A stretch of DNA of 9,945 bases from JAQVHD01 sp035369485. GTDB taxonomy: Bacteria; Patescibacteriota; Minisyncoccia; UBA6257; JAAZHW01. The first letter of the stretch is position 1; the number at the start of each line of letters is the position of its first letter. The position numbers and the translations under genes were made by a program. The stretch spans positions 1 to 9,945 of the forward strand of contig DAOSMC010000014.1 in the NCBI GenBank assembly GCA_035369485.1, in the 5' to 3' direction. This document shows positions 1 to 6,460 of this stretch, one piece after another. The notes under the pieces are model-generated. The model saw only the letters and a list, made by a program, of their open reading frames with translations. It had not been told where the DNA came from and did not search any database.

Positions 1-11
1 TTTTTTCTTAT

Positions 12-401
12 TTATTTAATTTCCACTGTAGCGCCTGCTTCTTCCAATGTCTTTTTAATTTGCTCGGCTTCCTCCGGCTTAATTCCTTGTTTGATGGCTT
101 TTGGTGCTGCATCAACTAAATCCTTTGCTTCTTTCAATCCCAAACCAGTAAGATCCTTTACTACTTTAATAACTTGTACTTTTGCATCACCAGCGCTTTG
201 CAAAATAACATCTACTGTTGTCTTTTCTTCCGCGCCCGCAGCAGCTGCTCCGCCACCACCTTGTGCAACTGCCATTATCTGAGGGGCAGCTGAAACGCCA
301 AATTTTTCTTCCAATGCCTTAACCAATTGCGACAATTCAACAACATTTAATTTTTCTATCGCCTCAATAATATTAACTAATTTTTTATCAATTTCTTCCA
401 T
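12..401 (-). CDS. rplL: 50S ribosomal protein L7/L12
   Basis: This encodes the ribosomal stalk protein that binds L10 as dimers and recruits translational GTPases. The 129-residue product has the family architecture: an N-terminal dimerisation helix pair with VVELSQLVKALEEKFGVSAA, a flexible Gly/Ala hinge around residues 43-58, and a C-terminal domain from about residue 59 with the signature GLGLKEAKDLVDAAP and the ending LEEAGATVEIK. Its length is close to the usual 120-130. An upstream in-frame ATG would add ten residues and overlap rplJ. I prefer the ATG at 401 because it gives the usual L7/L12 N-terminus and lies four bases after the rplJ stop. No Shine-Dalgarno sequence precedes it, so coupling to rplJ translation is likely. 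Identification is secure; the exact start is less so. Confidence 0.97.
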   Translation of the reverse strand: MEEIDKKLVNIIEAIEKLNVVELSQLVKALEEKFGVSAAPQIMAVAQGGGGAAAAGAEEKTTVDVILQSAGDAKVQVIKVVKDLTGLGLKEAKDLVDAAPKAIKQGIKPEEAEQIKKTLEEAGATVEIK

Positions 402-405
402 AATA

Positions 406-930
406 TTACGATTGTTTTTTAGCAATTGCATCTAAAGCAATTACTAATTTTTGAATATTACCATTGAGAACTCCGACCAAAGTTCGTGGTAAAGAATTTA
501 AAGTATAAACAAGTTGAGAAAGCAAAACTTCCTTAGACGGTAATTTTGCTAATTCAATAATTCTTTCGACTGAAAAGAAATTTTTATTAATGAACCCGCC
601 CAGAATTTTTAATTTCGGTTCTTTTTTTTCGCTACTAAATTTATAAACCGTTTTTGAAGCTATTAATCCCTCTTCGGGACTAAAAATTAAAGCAATAGAT
701 CCAGGAAAAGTAAAAATGTTAAAATTAATACCAATATGTGAAAGCATTTTTTGAACTAAGGTTTTTTTAACTACTTTTAATTCCATTTCATTATTTTTTA
801 ACTCTTTTCTCAAATTGCTTAAATCAGAAACTTTTAGACCAGTAAAATCCACCATTAATACTGCTGGATTTTTATTAATTTTATCCACTAAATCATTAAG
901 AATTTTTTCTTTTTGAGCTCGCGTAAGCAT
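406..930 (-). CDS. rplJ: 50S ribosomal protein L10
   Basis: L10 anchors the L7/L12 dimers to 23S rRNA at the base of the stalk and is usually the autogenous repressor of its own operon. The 174-residue product starts MLTRAQKEKILNDLVDKI and carries the typical LMVDFTGLKVSDLSNLRKEL segment and the basic LKVVKKTLVQKML segment in the RNA-binding domain. The C-terminal helix that would hold L7/L12 follows LVGVLNG and ends in a Lys-rich tail. Length is normal for the family. The gene is first in the rplJ-rplL pair and is preceded by a promoter and a structured L10-type leader. Its start codon has no Shine-Dalgarno, only a U/A-rich stretch. Confidence 0.96.
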   Translation of the reverse strand: MLTRAQKEKILNDLVDKINKNPAVLMVDFTGLKVSDLSNLRKELKNNEMELKVVKKTLVQKMLSHIGINFNIFTFPGSIALIFSPEEGLIASKTVYKFSSEKKEPKLKILGGFINKNFFSVERIIELAKLPSKEVLLSQLVYTLNSLPRTLVGVLNGNIQKLVIALDAIAKKQS

Positions 931-940
931 AATTTAAAAT

Positions 941-962
941 AAAAAACGACTGACAACAGCCG
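941..962 (-). terminator. Terminator-like hairpin at the end of the L10 leader (possible attenuator)
   Basis: On the mRNA strand CGGCTG (962-957) pairs with CAGTCG (952-947) around a TTGT loop, with one G-U pair, and is followed at once by six T (946-941). This is the form of an intrinsic terminator, 11 bases before the rplJ start codon. Its 5' arm shares four bases (962-959) with the closing stem of the L10 leader, so the two folds exclude each other. That is what an attenuation switch needs, though which state L10 favours is unclear. Confidence 0.6.
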
Positions 963-1046
963 CAGACTAAAATATAATTTTGCATTAAACTCCACACTTT
1001 TAGCCTCTACAGGTCTTATGTTTTTAGACTGCCTGTTTTCTGCGGC
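959..1046 (-). ncRNA. L10-type ribosomal protein leader (autoregulatory RNA)
   Basis: Read on the minus strand, the rplJ 5' UTR folds into a closed structure. A 7-bp GC-rich stem pairs GCCGCAG (1046-1040) with CTGCGGC (965-959). Inside, CAGG (1035-1032) pairs with CCTG (1013-1010) and is extended by TCT/AGA (1028-1026 with 1016-1014), leaving the bulge typical of the L10 site. A second arm pairs GCTAAAA (1004-998) with TTTTAGT (972-966). The position directly before rplJ, the purine-rich AGAGGC and the closing stem match the known L10 leader, which binds the L10-L12 complex to repress rplJL. Pairings were found by eye, without a covariance search. Confidence 0.8.
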
Positions 1047-1054
1047 TTTAATCA

Positions 1055-1082
1055 AGTATAATAAAATTAAAAATACTGTCAA
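1055..1082 (-). promoter_or_regulatory. Sigma-70-type promoter of rplJ-rplL
   Basis: A perfect -35 TTGACA (1082-1077) and a -10 TATACT (1060-1055) are separated by 16 bases. The expected start near 1048 falls right at the 5' edge of the L10 leader stem, so promoter and leader support each other. Confidence 0.85.
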
Positions 1083-1213
1083 GATTAATGATATGGCACT
1101 AATAAAATTTCCGGTTGGAATTAAAATTCCTAATTTTTCCTTCTTAAATTTTAAATTACTTTTCATCTATTTCCAAAATTTTAAATAAATCCTTCATTAA
1201 AAAGATACATATA

Positions 1214-1241
1214 TTGAGTTTTCAATCAATTAGATTATAAT
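1214..1241 (+). promoter_or_regulatory. Promoter of the NlpC/P60 gene
   Basis: TTGAGT (1214-1219) and a perfect TATAAT (1236-1241) with a 16-base spacer lie just before the ATG at 1257. Only 15 bases separate the -10 from the start codon, so the transcript leader would be about 8-9 bases with no ribosome binding site. The -10 is convincing; the -35 is moderate. Confidence 0.6.
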
Positions 1242-1256
1242 TTATTATATTTCAAT

Positions 1257-1781
1257 ATGAACTCGGCTAAAAAACAATCTCAGAAACAATCTGAAGTCCA
1301 AAAACAACAGGCAAGATTAATACATTTTGCCCTCAAACAATTGGGCAAACCCTACAAATATGCTGCCAAGAAGCATGAAATTGGAAGGGTGTTTGACTGC
1401 TCCAGTTTTACTCAATATATCTATCGACGTATTGGAATCGAATTGCCTCGATCCACAATTCTTCAAGCTGAATGTGGCCGAACTATTCCGGCGCGAAAAA
1501 AATCTCCTTATTTCAAAAAAAATGACTTACAGATAGGCGATCTTTTATTTTTCAAAGGAACAAAGGGCCATTTTAATAAAAAATTTCCCAACGGCATTGG
1601 TCATGTAATGATGTATTTGGGGAACGGCGTATTTATCCATGCTTCTGGATCCGGACCAAAGAAAAACCAAAAAATTAGATTGGAAACATTTAATAATGTA
1701 ATCCATCGCAAAGATTTCCAAATTGCCAAAAGAATCATTAAAACCCAAACAAGGGCACACTCCAAACCAAAAGTGAAATAA
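1257..1781 (+). CDS. NlpC/P60 family cysteine peptidase (predicted peptidoglycan hydrolase)
   Basis: The 174-residue product is almost entirely one NlpC/P60 domain, a papain-like fold that usually cleaves peptide bonds in peptidoglycan stems, typically D-Glu-gamma-diamino acid bonds. The catalytic Cys is C48 in VFDCSSFTQYIYRRIGIELPR, the His is H116 in GIGHVMMYLG and the third polar residue is probably H128 in FIHASG. The QIGDLLFF strand (92-99) is typical. The first 20 residues are Lys/Gln-rich and hydrophilic, with no signal peptide, membrane segment or SH3-type wall-binding domain, which is odd for a wall enzyme. It could be exported another way or work inside the cell. The C-terminus is also basic. 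It stands alone on the plus strand and converges on rpoD. Confidence 0.9.
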   Translation: MNSAKKQSQKQSEVQKQQARLIHFALKQLGKPYKYAAKKHEIGRVFDCSSFTQYIYRRIGIELPRSTILQAECGRTIPARKKSPYFKKNDLQIGDLLFFKGTKGHFNKKFPNGIGHVMMYLGNGVFIHASGSGPKKNQKIRLETFNNVIHRKDFQIAKRIIKTQTRAHSKPKVK

Positions 1782-1829
1782 TAAAAATGACTATGAGAAT
1801 GATCGTTAATGTTTTTTTCTTGCGCATAG

Positions 1830-2250
1830 TTAAAATTCTTCTTTTAAAAGTTTTTGGATTTCTGGATTATTTTTTAATTTTTCTAAGGCCTTTTGTTCTA
1901 TTTGGCGGATACGCTCGCGTGTAACATTAAACTCCTTACCCACTTCCTCCAATGTATGAATAACACCATCGTCTAGGCCAAAACGCATTGATAAAATTTT
2001 TCGTTCNNNNNNNNNNNNNNNNNNNNNNNNNNNNNNNNNNNNNNNNNNNNNNNNNNNNNNNNNNNNNNNNNNNNNNNNNNNNNNNNNNNNNNNNNNNNNN
2101 NNNNNNTTTCTTTTTTCTGTCGTTTTTTTTAATATTTTTAGTTTTTTTAACAAAATGTCTTTTTTTTAATTTTTTACTCTTCTTTAAAATTTTACTCGTC
2201 TTTTTCTTTTTTAAAGATTGTTTTTTCTTTTTTATATTTTTCTTTTTCAT
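1830..2250 (-). CDS. rpoD: RNA polymerase primary sigma factor, interrupted by an assembly gap
   Basis: The C-terminal piece (1830-2006) is region 4.2 of a sigma-70 factor: ERKILSMRFGLDDG followed by the helix-turn-helix with TLEEVGKEFNVTRERIRQIE, which contacts the -35 element. The N-terminal piece (2107-2250) begins MKKKNIKKKKQSLKKKKTS; 26 of its 48 residues are Lys, replacing a classical region 1.1. Regions 1.2 to 4.1, well over 200 residues, are missing and must lie in the 100-N gap. The two ends are also out of frame across those 100 N, so the gap length is not real. The gene follows dnaG after 22 bases, as in the conserved dnaG-rpoD operon, which supports primary rather than alternative sigma. 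A shorter start at 2153, in frame with the C-terminus, seems less likely. Confidence 0.88.
2007..2106. other. Assembly gap inside rpoD (100 N)
   Basis: Exactly 100 N, the usual placeholder for unknown length. The flanks are the start and end of one sigma factor gene, so several hundred bases at least are missing. Confidence 0.97.
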
Positions 2251-2272
2251 ATATTTTAAAATTTATAAAAGA

Positions 2273-4015
2273 TTAGCGAATTTCTTTAGATAAATTCTGC
2301 AGTTCTTCAAGATATTGATTAATAGCGTCAATATTATTTTCTTCTTCTGCCTTTTTTAAAAGCATCGTTTTTTCAGAAATAGTTTGGCGAAAAAACTCTT
2401 TTTTTAATTCTAATGTAATTTTTTGAAATTCCAAGTCCCAATCAATATTTTCATCGGTAAATTCATAATCAGCCAATAAATGAAGATAAGAAATACTTTC
2501 CCACCCACCATCGTTTAAACCTCCTCCTCTTTTTTCTTTATCGCTTAAAATTTCTCGGACTAATTTTTGATATTCTTCAGCAAGAAAATCAACAATAGCA
2601 ACTAATTGATCTTTTTGAACTTGCGTCTTTATAATCAACGCAAGCGCTCGTTCGCTTAATAACTCTCTTCTTGTTTTAACACCATTAATTAATTTATTAA
2701 CTACTTCATCTGTTGCTGAAACGTTTTGAATTCCCTTATTATCTAAGGTTTTTTTAATTTTTTCTAAATCTTCTTTCAGAAAATCTTCTCTTACTTGAAA
2801 ATCTTCTGCTATTCTTTTTAACCATTCGCCCGTTTCTACCGGATTTTCAATCCAGGCAATTTTTGAAAGTAAAAATTCTATCGCCTTTCTTTTGCCACTA
2901 ACGTCTTTTAAATTAAATTGGGTTAAAGCTTTTCGATAGTAATATTCGCCCGCTTCCTCGGCTTTTTCTATAATTTCTGGCAATTGCTCTTTATGAAGAA
3001 GTGCAAAATCGGCAATATCTTTGCCCTCCGGCAAACTAATTATAGAAACTCGAAAATCAAGTGAACGCGCTAAATCAATCGCTCTTTCTGCAGCTAATCG
3101 CCCGGCTTCGTCCATATCATAACCAATAATCAAGTTTTTGGTCATCCTTCCTAAAATACGGAGTTGATCCTCTGTTAAAGCTGTTCCTGATGTTGCTACT
3201 GTATATTTAATTCCACTCTGCCAACTCATTAAAAAATCCATCTGCCCTTCAACCAAAAGAGCCCGTTCTGCTTCTCTGATATTTTTTTTTGTTTTAGAAA
3301 AACCATATAAAATATGGCCTTTGCTAAAAATAGGACTATCGGGAGAATTTAAATATTTTGGTTCTTTTTTTTCTTCACCAAAAATCCTACCGGTAAAAGC
3401 AACTATGCGATCTTGATGATTGAAAATCGGAAAAATGATGCGATTACGAAAACGATCAAAATAAGAATTGCTCTGCTGTTCGGATTTAATAATTAAACCT
3501 GAAGCAAAAATATCATCTGTTTTAAAACCGCTCTTTAAAAGAAAACGAAAAAGGGCGTCTCGTTGATTAGGTGCAAATCCTAATTGCCATTCTTTTATTG
3601 TTTCTTCTTCCAGCCCTCTCTTTTTTAAATAACTATGCGCTGCCGCATTGTTTTGTAATTGCGCTTCGAAAAACTCCGCTGCTTTTTCGTGAATTTCATA
3701 GAGTTTATTCAATTGATTTTGAAAAGATGGATCTTCTTTTTTTAATTCAATACCTGCCTTCTTTGCTAAAATTCTTAGCGCTTCTCCAAAATCAACATTT
3801 TCATATTCCATAATAAATCTAAAAATGTCACCACCTCGATTACAACCAAAACAATGCCAAATTTGCCGTTCAGGCGAAACCATAAAAGAAGGAGTTTTTT
3901 CTTTATGAAAAGGGCAAAGAGCACGAAAATTAGCTCCAGCCTTTGTAAGTTTTACATACTCACTAATTACCTCAACGATATCTAATTTTTCTTTAATTTC
4001 ATCAACTATGCCCAT
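2273..4015 (-). CDS. dnaG: DNA primase
   Basis: DnaG makes RNA primers for chromosome replication. The 580-residue product has the N-terminal CHC2 zinc-binding domain with likely ligands C34, H37, C55 and C58 (CPFHKEKTPSF and WHCFGC). The RNA polymerase core follows, with FDRFRNRIIFPI at 186-197. The TOPRIM metal site shows E256 in LLVEGQMD, D300 and D302 in GYDMDEAG, and D333 in GKDIADF. The last 140 or so residues, rich in charged helices, fit the C-terminal helicase-interacting region but are poorly conserved. Length is normal. The start gives MGIVDEIKEKLDIVEVISEYV, the classic DnaG N-terminus. A promoter sits directly upstream and rpoD follows within 22 bases; no rpsU is seen before it. 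Confidence 0.97.
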   Translation of the reverse strand: MGIVDEIKEKLDIVEVISEYVKLTKAGANFRALCPFHKEKTPSFMVSPERQIWHCFGCNRGGDIFRFIMEYENVDFGEALRILAKKAGIELKKEDPSFQNQLNKLYEIHEKAAEFFEAQLQNNAAAHSYLKKRGLEEETIKEWQLGFAPNQRDALFRFLLKSGFKTDDIFASGLIIKSEQQSNSYFDRFRNRIIFPIFNHQDRIVAFTGRIFGEEKKEPKYLNSPDSPIFSKGHILYGFSKTKKNIREAERALLVEGQMDFLMSWQSGIKYTVATSGTALTEDQLRILGRMTKNLIIGYDMDEAGRLAAERAIDLARSLDFRVSIISLPEGKDIADFALLHKEQLPEIIEKAEEAGEYYYRKALTQFNLKDVSGKRKAIEFLLSKIAWIENPVETGEWLKRIAEDFQVREDFLKEDLEKIKKTLDNKGIQNVSATDEVVNKLINGVKTRRELLSERALALIIKTQVQKDQLVAIVDFLAEEYQKLVREILSDKEKRGGGLNDGGWESISYLHLLADYEFTDENIDWDLEFQKITLELKKEFFRQTISEKTMLLKKAEEENNIDAINQYLEELQNLSKEIR

Positions 4016-4028
4016 AATTCAATATCCT

Positions 4029-4056
4029 ATTATAACTCTTTTGAAAGGTTTTTCAA
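4029..4056 (-). promoter_or_regulatory. Promoter of dnaG-rpoD
   Basis: TTGAAA (4056-4051) and a perfect TATAAT (4034-4029) are 16 bases apart. Only 13 bases lie between the -10 and the dnaG ATG at 4015, so the transcript should have a leader of about 5-8 bases. The AGGA at 4028-4025 is probably upstream of the transcription start and cannot then act as a ribosome binding site. Confidence 0.75.
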
Positions 4057-4058
4057 AA
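4039..4058. repeat. Perfect inverted repeat overlapping the dnaG promoter
   Basis: TTTTGAAA (4039-4046) and TTTCAAAA (4051-4058) are perfect 8-base arms around GGTT. The repeat covers the -35 box and half of the spacer of the dnaG promoter, so it could be an operator. As AT-rich sequence it could also arise by chance. Confidence 0.5.
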
Positions 4059-4082
4059 TAAACCCTTAAAACAAAAGGGCTT
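4055..4082 (-). terminator. Weak terminator after the surface protein gene
   Basis: On the minus strand AAGCCCTT (4082-4075) pairs with AAGGGTTT (4067-4060) around a 7-base loop, 8 bp with one G-U, followed by ATTTT. It lies 39 bases after the stop codon at 4121 and just before the dnaG promoter, the expected place. The T tract is short, so read-through is possible. Confidence 0.5.
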
Positions 4083-4120
4083 AATAATGTTTGAAATTAT
4101 TCCTCGCTTATCATTTATAG

Positions 4121-6412
4121 TTATAAAAGAGGATTTAATTTTGTCTTTAAGCGCTTTAAAATTTCTTCATCATCTAAAACATTCGCTTTTTGCTGCTGAT
4201 TTTCCTGCTGAGAATCGGGATTGTTAGATGGAGAGTTTTCCTTGGTCAAATAAACAATAGGTTGAATTTCTGAAGATTGAGTTCCTGGTAAATTAATCAC
4301 CGGTGAATTAATGGGATGGCTGTCTTTATTAGATGAAATGGAAGTATAGTTTTGTTGTTTATCAGAATTATTATCTGCACTAGGAAAAATAACTGCCAGA
4401 TCAGAATCAGCTGTTCCTTTTTCTGCTATTGCTGCTGTATGATATTTGGCTAATAATTTCTTTCCTGCATACAACCATAATAACCAAAGAATTATTAAGA
4501 TATTAAACAGGAGAGAAATCCAATACCAGGGAATACGAATATTTCTAATTCTATCAATTAAAGCGGCTAGAGTATAGAAATTATTCAAATTTTGAGGTTC
4601 ATTCGTAATACAAACGGGATCAAACCAAGCAATAAAATTAGGCGAAGGAGTTGATTTAGCAACGGTGGAAACTCCTAAAACTTTTTTCTCAACTAAGCCC
4701 ATAACGCCAAAATAACCAAATTGAGCTGTATAAGCCGATACAGAATTAAGAGAGATGTTACGATAAGTAGTGAGCAAATTCCAATTCACTGGCGCAAATG
4801 GCGCGTAAGAAATGCTCAAAGAATTTTCATTAAATCCTTTAATGTCGCCATCTGAATAATTAATCGTTAATACGGCTAGATTTTCTAAATCAATAGCATG
4901 ACAATTTTCATCTTCAGCGGCGATGTGAATAATTTTAGAGCCAACAAATTTATAATTTCCTACTTGAACATTGGGATCAATTAAATTATTTAATTGATGG
5001 GCTGAAATATTTATTCGAATATCTTCCGGATAAGAATTAGCTAAAATAGCCAGTCGAACATTAAAGCCATCACTGGAATTTAGAGAACAACTTCCGCCAA
5101 TTCGTCCATTAATCCAACATGTTGTTTCAGCTAAAGCTGATTCAAAATGAACAAAAGAACAAGTGGAAGTCCCCAAAACAGTTGGAGTTGGTGTAGTCCC
5201 GCCTAGCCAATATCCCCCACCTCCGCCACCATGATAAGGAGTAGGAGTTGGCGTGGGAGTTGGTGTAATTGTAGGCGTAGGAGTTGGAGTATCTGTCGGA
5301 GTGGGTGTAGGAGTTGGTGTAACGCCTCCAGAAACAATTTCTAAATTAGCTGAAGCATAAGCAACCTTAATCCAACTATCACCACAAATAGTTTCATCTT
5401 TAACATAAACTTCTACTTTAATTTCTTTAGTACCAGTATCGCTAAATTGAGTTGTCCACGCGCCATTTAATTTTTTATTATTAATGGCATTAACCGTCCC
5501 TGACCATCTCCATTCACAAGAAGCGCTAGAAGAATTACATTCGGGAATATTATCAGTTGAAATAACAACATCTGTTTTCTTTAAAGCCGGATTAGCAGAG
5601 AAATTTATTTTAGTTTGATGAGGAACCGAGGGACAAGTGGGGGTGGGTGTAAGTGTAGGAGTTGGGGTTGGAGTTGGAGTTTTGGTCGGTGTTGGCGTAG
5701 GAGTTGGGGTTTTGGTTGGTGATGGGGTTGGAGTTGGAGTTGGAGTTTTGGTCGGTGATGGAGTCGGGGTTGGAGTTGGNNNNNNNNNNNNNNNNNNNNN
5801 NNNNNNNNNNNNNNNNNNNNNNNNNNNNNNNNNNNNNNNNNNNNNNNNNNNNNNNNNNNNNNNNNNNNNNNNNNNNNNNGTTGGAGTTGGAGTTTTGGTC
5901 GGTGATGGAGTCGGGGTTGGAGTTGGGGTTTTAGTCGGTGATGGAGTTGGGGTTGGAGTTGGAGTGGAAGCATAAACGTTAAATGAGCTGGAACCAGAAG
6001 CAACCTTAATCCAACTACCACTGCACACAGTTGCATCTTCAACATAAACTTCTACTTTAATTTCTTTAGTACCTATAGTAGAAAAACTTGTAGTCCATTC
6101 ACCGGTGGGTTTATTGGTAGTAACTCGTGTTACCGCACCCGACCATCTCCATTCACAATAAGCACTAGGAGAATTACATTCGGGAATAATGCTGGTTTTA
6201 ATGCTCACTGTTTGATTAACCAAGACCGGATTTGGAGAAACAGCAATGGTAACAACATGAGTATTAAATGAACAGGCCGAACAAGAAGATTGGCTCACCA
6301 TAGCCAAAATATTATTTCTTGAAATATTCAAATTTTCCCCTCTTTCCAGCGAGGGAACAAAAACAATCAGCAAACCAATTATTATAATAGTAGGATATAA
6401 AGCTTTTTTCAT
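4121..6412 (-). CDS. Surface protein with duplicated Cys-rich domains and Pro-Thr linkers, interrupted by a gap
   Basis: I do not recognise the family. The order is: a Lys-Lys start and hydrophobic signal segment (residues 6-20); domain A (about 44-149); a Pro-Thr linker of PTPTPTPSPTKT units broken by 100 N; domain B, a second copy; a second Pro-Thr linker; a GGGGGG turn; a large extracellular region with several Cys; a transmembrane helix with SLLFNILIILWLLWLYAG; and a polar tail of about 110 residues. Domains A and B are about half identical by eye and share PECNS, CEWRWSG, TKEIKVEVYV and SWIKVA, with four Cys in matching places, suggesting disulfide-bonded Ig/PKD-like folds. The layout means exported, anchored at the C-terminus and held away from the cell on stalks. 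Adhesion or wall structure are guesses. True length is unknown because of the gap. Confidence 0.85.
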   Translation of the reverse strand: MKKALYPTIIIIGLLIVFVPSLERGENLNISRNNILAMVSQSSCSACSFNTHVVTIAVSPNPVLVNQTVSIKTSIIPECNSPSAYCEWRWSGAVTRVTTNKPTGEWTTSFSTIGTKEIKVEVYVEDATVCSGSWIKVASGSSSFNVYASTPTPTPTPSPTKTPTPTPTPSPTKTPTPXXXXXXXXXXXXXXXXXXXXXXXXXXXXXXXXXXPTPTPTPSPTKTPTPTPTPSPTKTPTPTPTPTKTPTPTPTPTLTPTPTCPSVPHQTKINFSANPALKKTDVVISTDNIPECNSSSASCEWRWSGTVNAINNKKLNGAWTTQFSDTGTKEIKVEVYVKDETICGDSWIKVAYASANLEIVSGGVTPTPTPTPTDTPTPTPTITPTPTPTPTPYHGGGGGGYWLGGTTPTPTVLGTSTCSFVHFESALAETTCWINGRIGGSCSLNSSDGFNVRLAILANSYPEDIRINISAHQLNNLIDPNVQVGNYKFVGSKIIHIAAEDENCHAIDLENLAVLTINYSDGDIKGFNENSLSISYAPFAPVNWNLLTTYRNISLNSVSAYTAQFGYFGVMGLVEKKVLGVSTVAKSTPSPNFIAWFDPVCITNEPQNLNNFYTLAALIDRIRNIRIPWYWISLLFNILIILWLLWLYAGKKLLAKYHTAAIAEKGTADSDLAVIFPSADNNSDKQQNYTSISSNKDSHPINSPVINLPGTQSSEIQPIVYLTKENSPSNNPDSQQENQQQKANVLDDEEILKRLKTKLNPLL
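5237..5320 (-). repeat. Second Pro-Thr linker in the surface protein
   Basis: An imperfect tandem of ACT-CCA-like codons encodes about 28 residues of PTPTPTPTDT and PTPTPTIT type between domain B and the GGGGGG turn. It is less regular than the longer linker and should be an extended, flexible spacer. Confidence 0.9.
5636..5965 (-). repeat. 36-bp tandem repeat coding for 12-residue Pro-Thr units, with a gap inside
   Basis: Near-identical 36-base units encode PTPTPTPSPTKT. Two full units are visible on each side of the gap at 5780-5879, with shorter 10-residue variants (PTPTPTPTKT, PTPTPTPTLT) at the domain B side. The reading frame is kept across the 100 N, but one time in three this happens by chance. 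The assembly broke here because the repeat is longer than the reads, so copy number is unknown and may vary between cells. Confidence 0.95.
5780..5879. other. Assembly gap inside the Pro-Thr repeat (100 N)
   Basis: Exactly 100 N with the same repeat on both sides. It stands for an unresolved number of repeat units. Confidence 0.97.
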
Positions 6413-6424
6413 AAATTAGAAGCT

Positions 6425-6457
6425 AAAAAAATATCATCAGAATTTTTCTCTGATGAT
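6425..6457 (-). terminator. Strong hairpin with T tract before the surface protein gene
   Basis: On the minus strand ATCATCAGA (6457-6449) and TCTGATGAT (6441-6433) form a perfect 9-bp stem with a 7-base loop, followed by AT and six T. It is a good intrinsic terminator for transcripts coming from the ligase gene that ends at 6508. It lies downstream of the surface gene promoter, so that transcript would start within the 5' arm and carry a shortened hairpin at its very end. Confidence 0.75.
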
Positions 6458-6460
6458 TAT

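Noticed and set aside
888..1166. Minus-strand 92-codon frame starting MKSNLKFKKEKLGILIP with one hydrophobic stretch (ISLILTVFLILLYLI)
   Set aside because: It runs through the rplJ promoter, the L10 leader and into rplJ in another frame. The hydrophobic stretch is just the T-rich promoter region. After it the peptide follows RNA structure rather than protein pattern. A tiny frame before it (MKDLFKILEIDEK) is also without support.
1790..1830. Inverted repeat ACTATG / CATAGT between the convergent NlpC and rpoD genes, followed by T-rich sequence on the minus strand
   Set aside because: Only 6 bp with a 29-base loop and mostly A-T pairs. The position is right for a shared terminator but the fold is too weak to call.
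4270..4300. LPGTQ in the tail of the surface protein, resembling a sortase LPxTG signal
   Set aside because: The last residue is Gln rather than Gly, and it lies after the membrane helix in the presumed cytoplasmic tail, not before it as sorting signals do.
5604..6045. Long frames on both strands over the Pro-Thr repeat (Val-Gly repeats on the plus strand, Leu-Gln repeats on the minus strand)
   Set aside because: They are shadows of the tandem repeat in the surface gene; the Pro-Thr frame alone continues into Cys-containing domains, a signal segment and a membrane helix.
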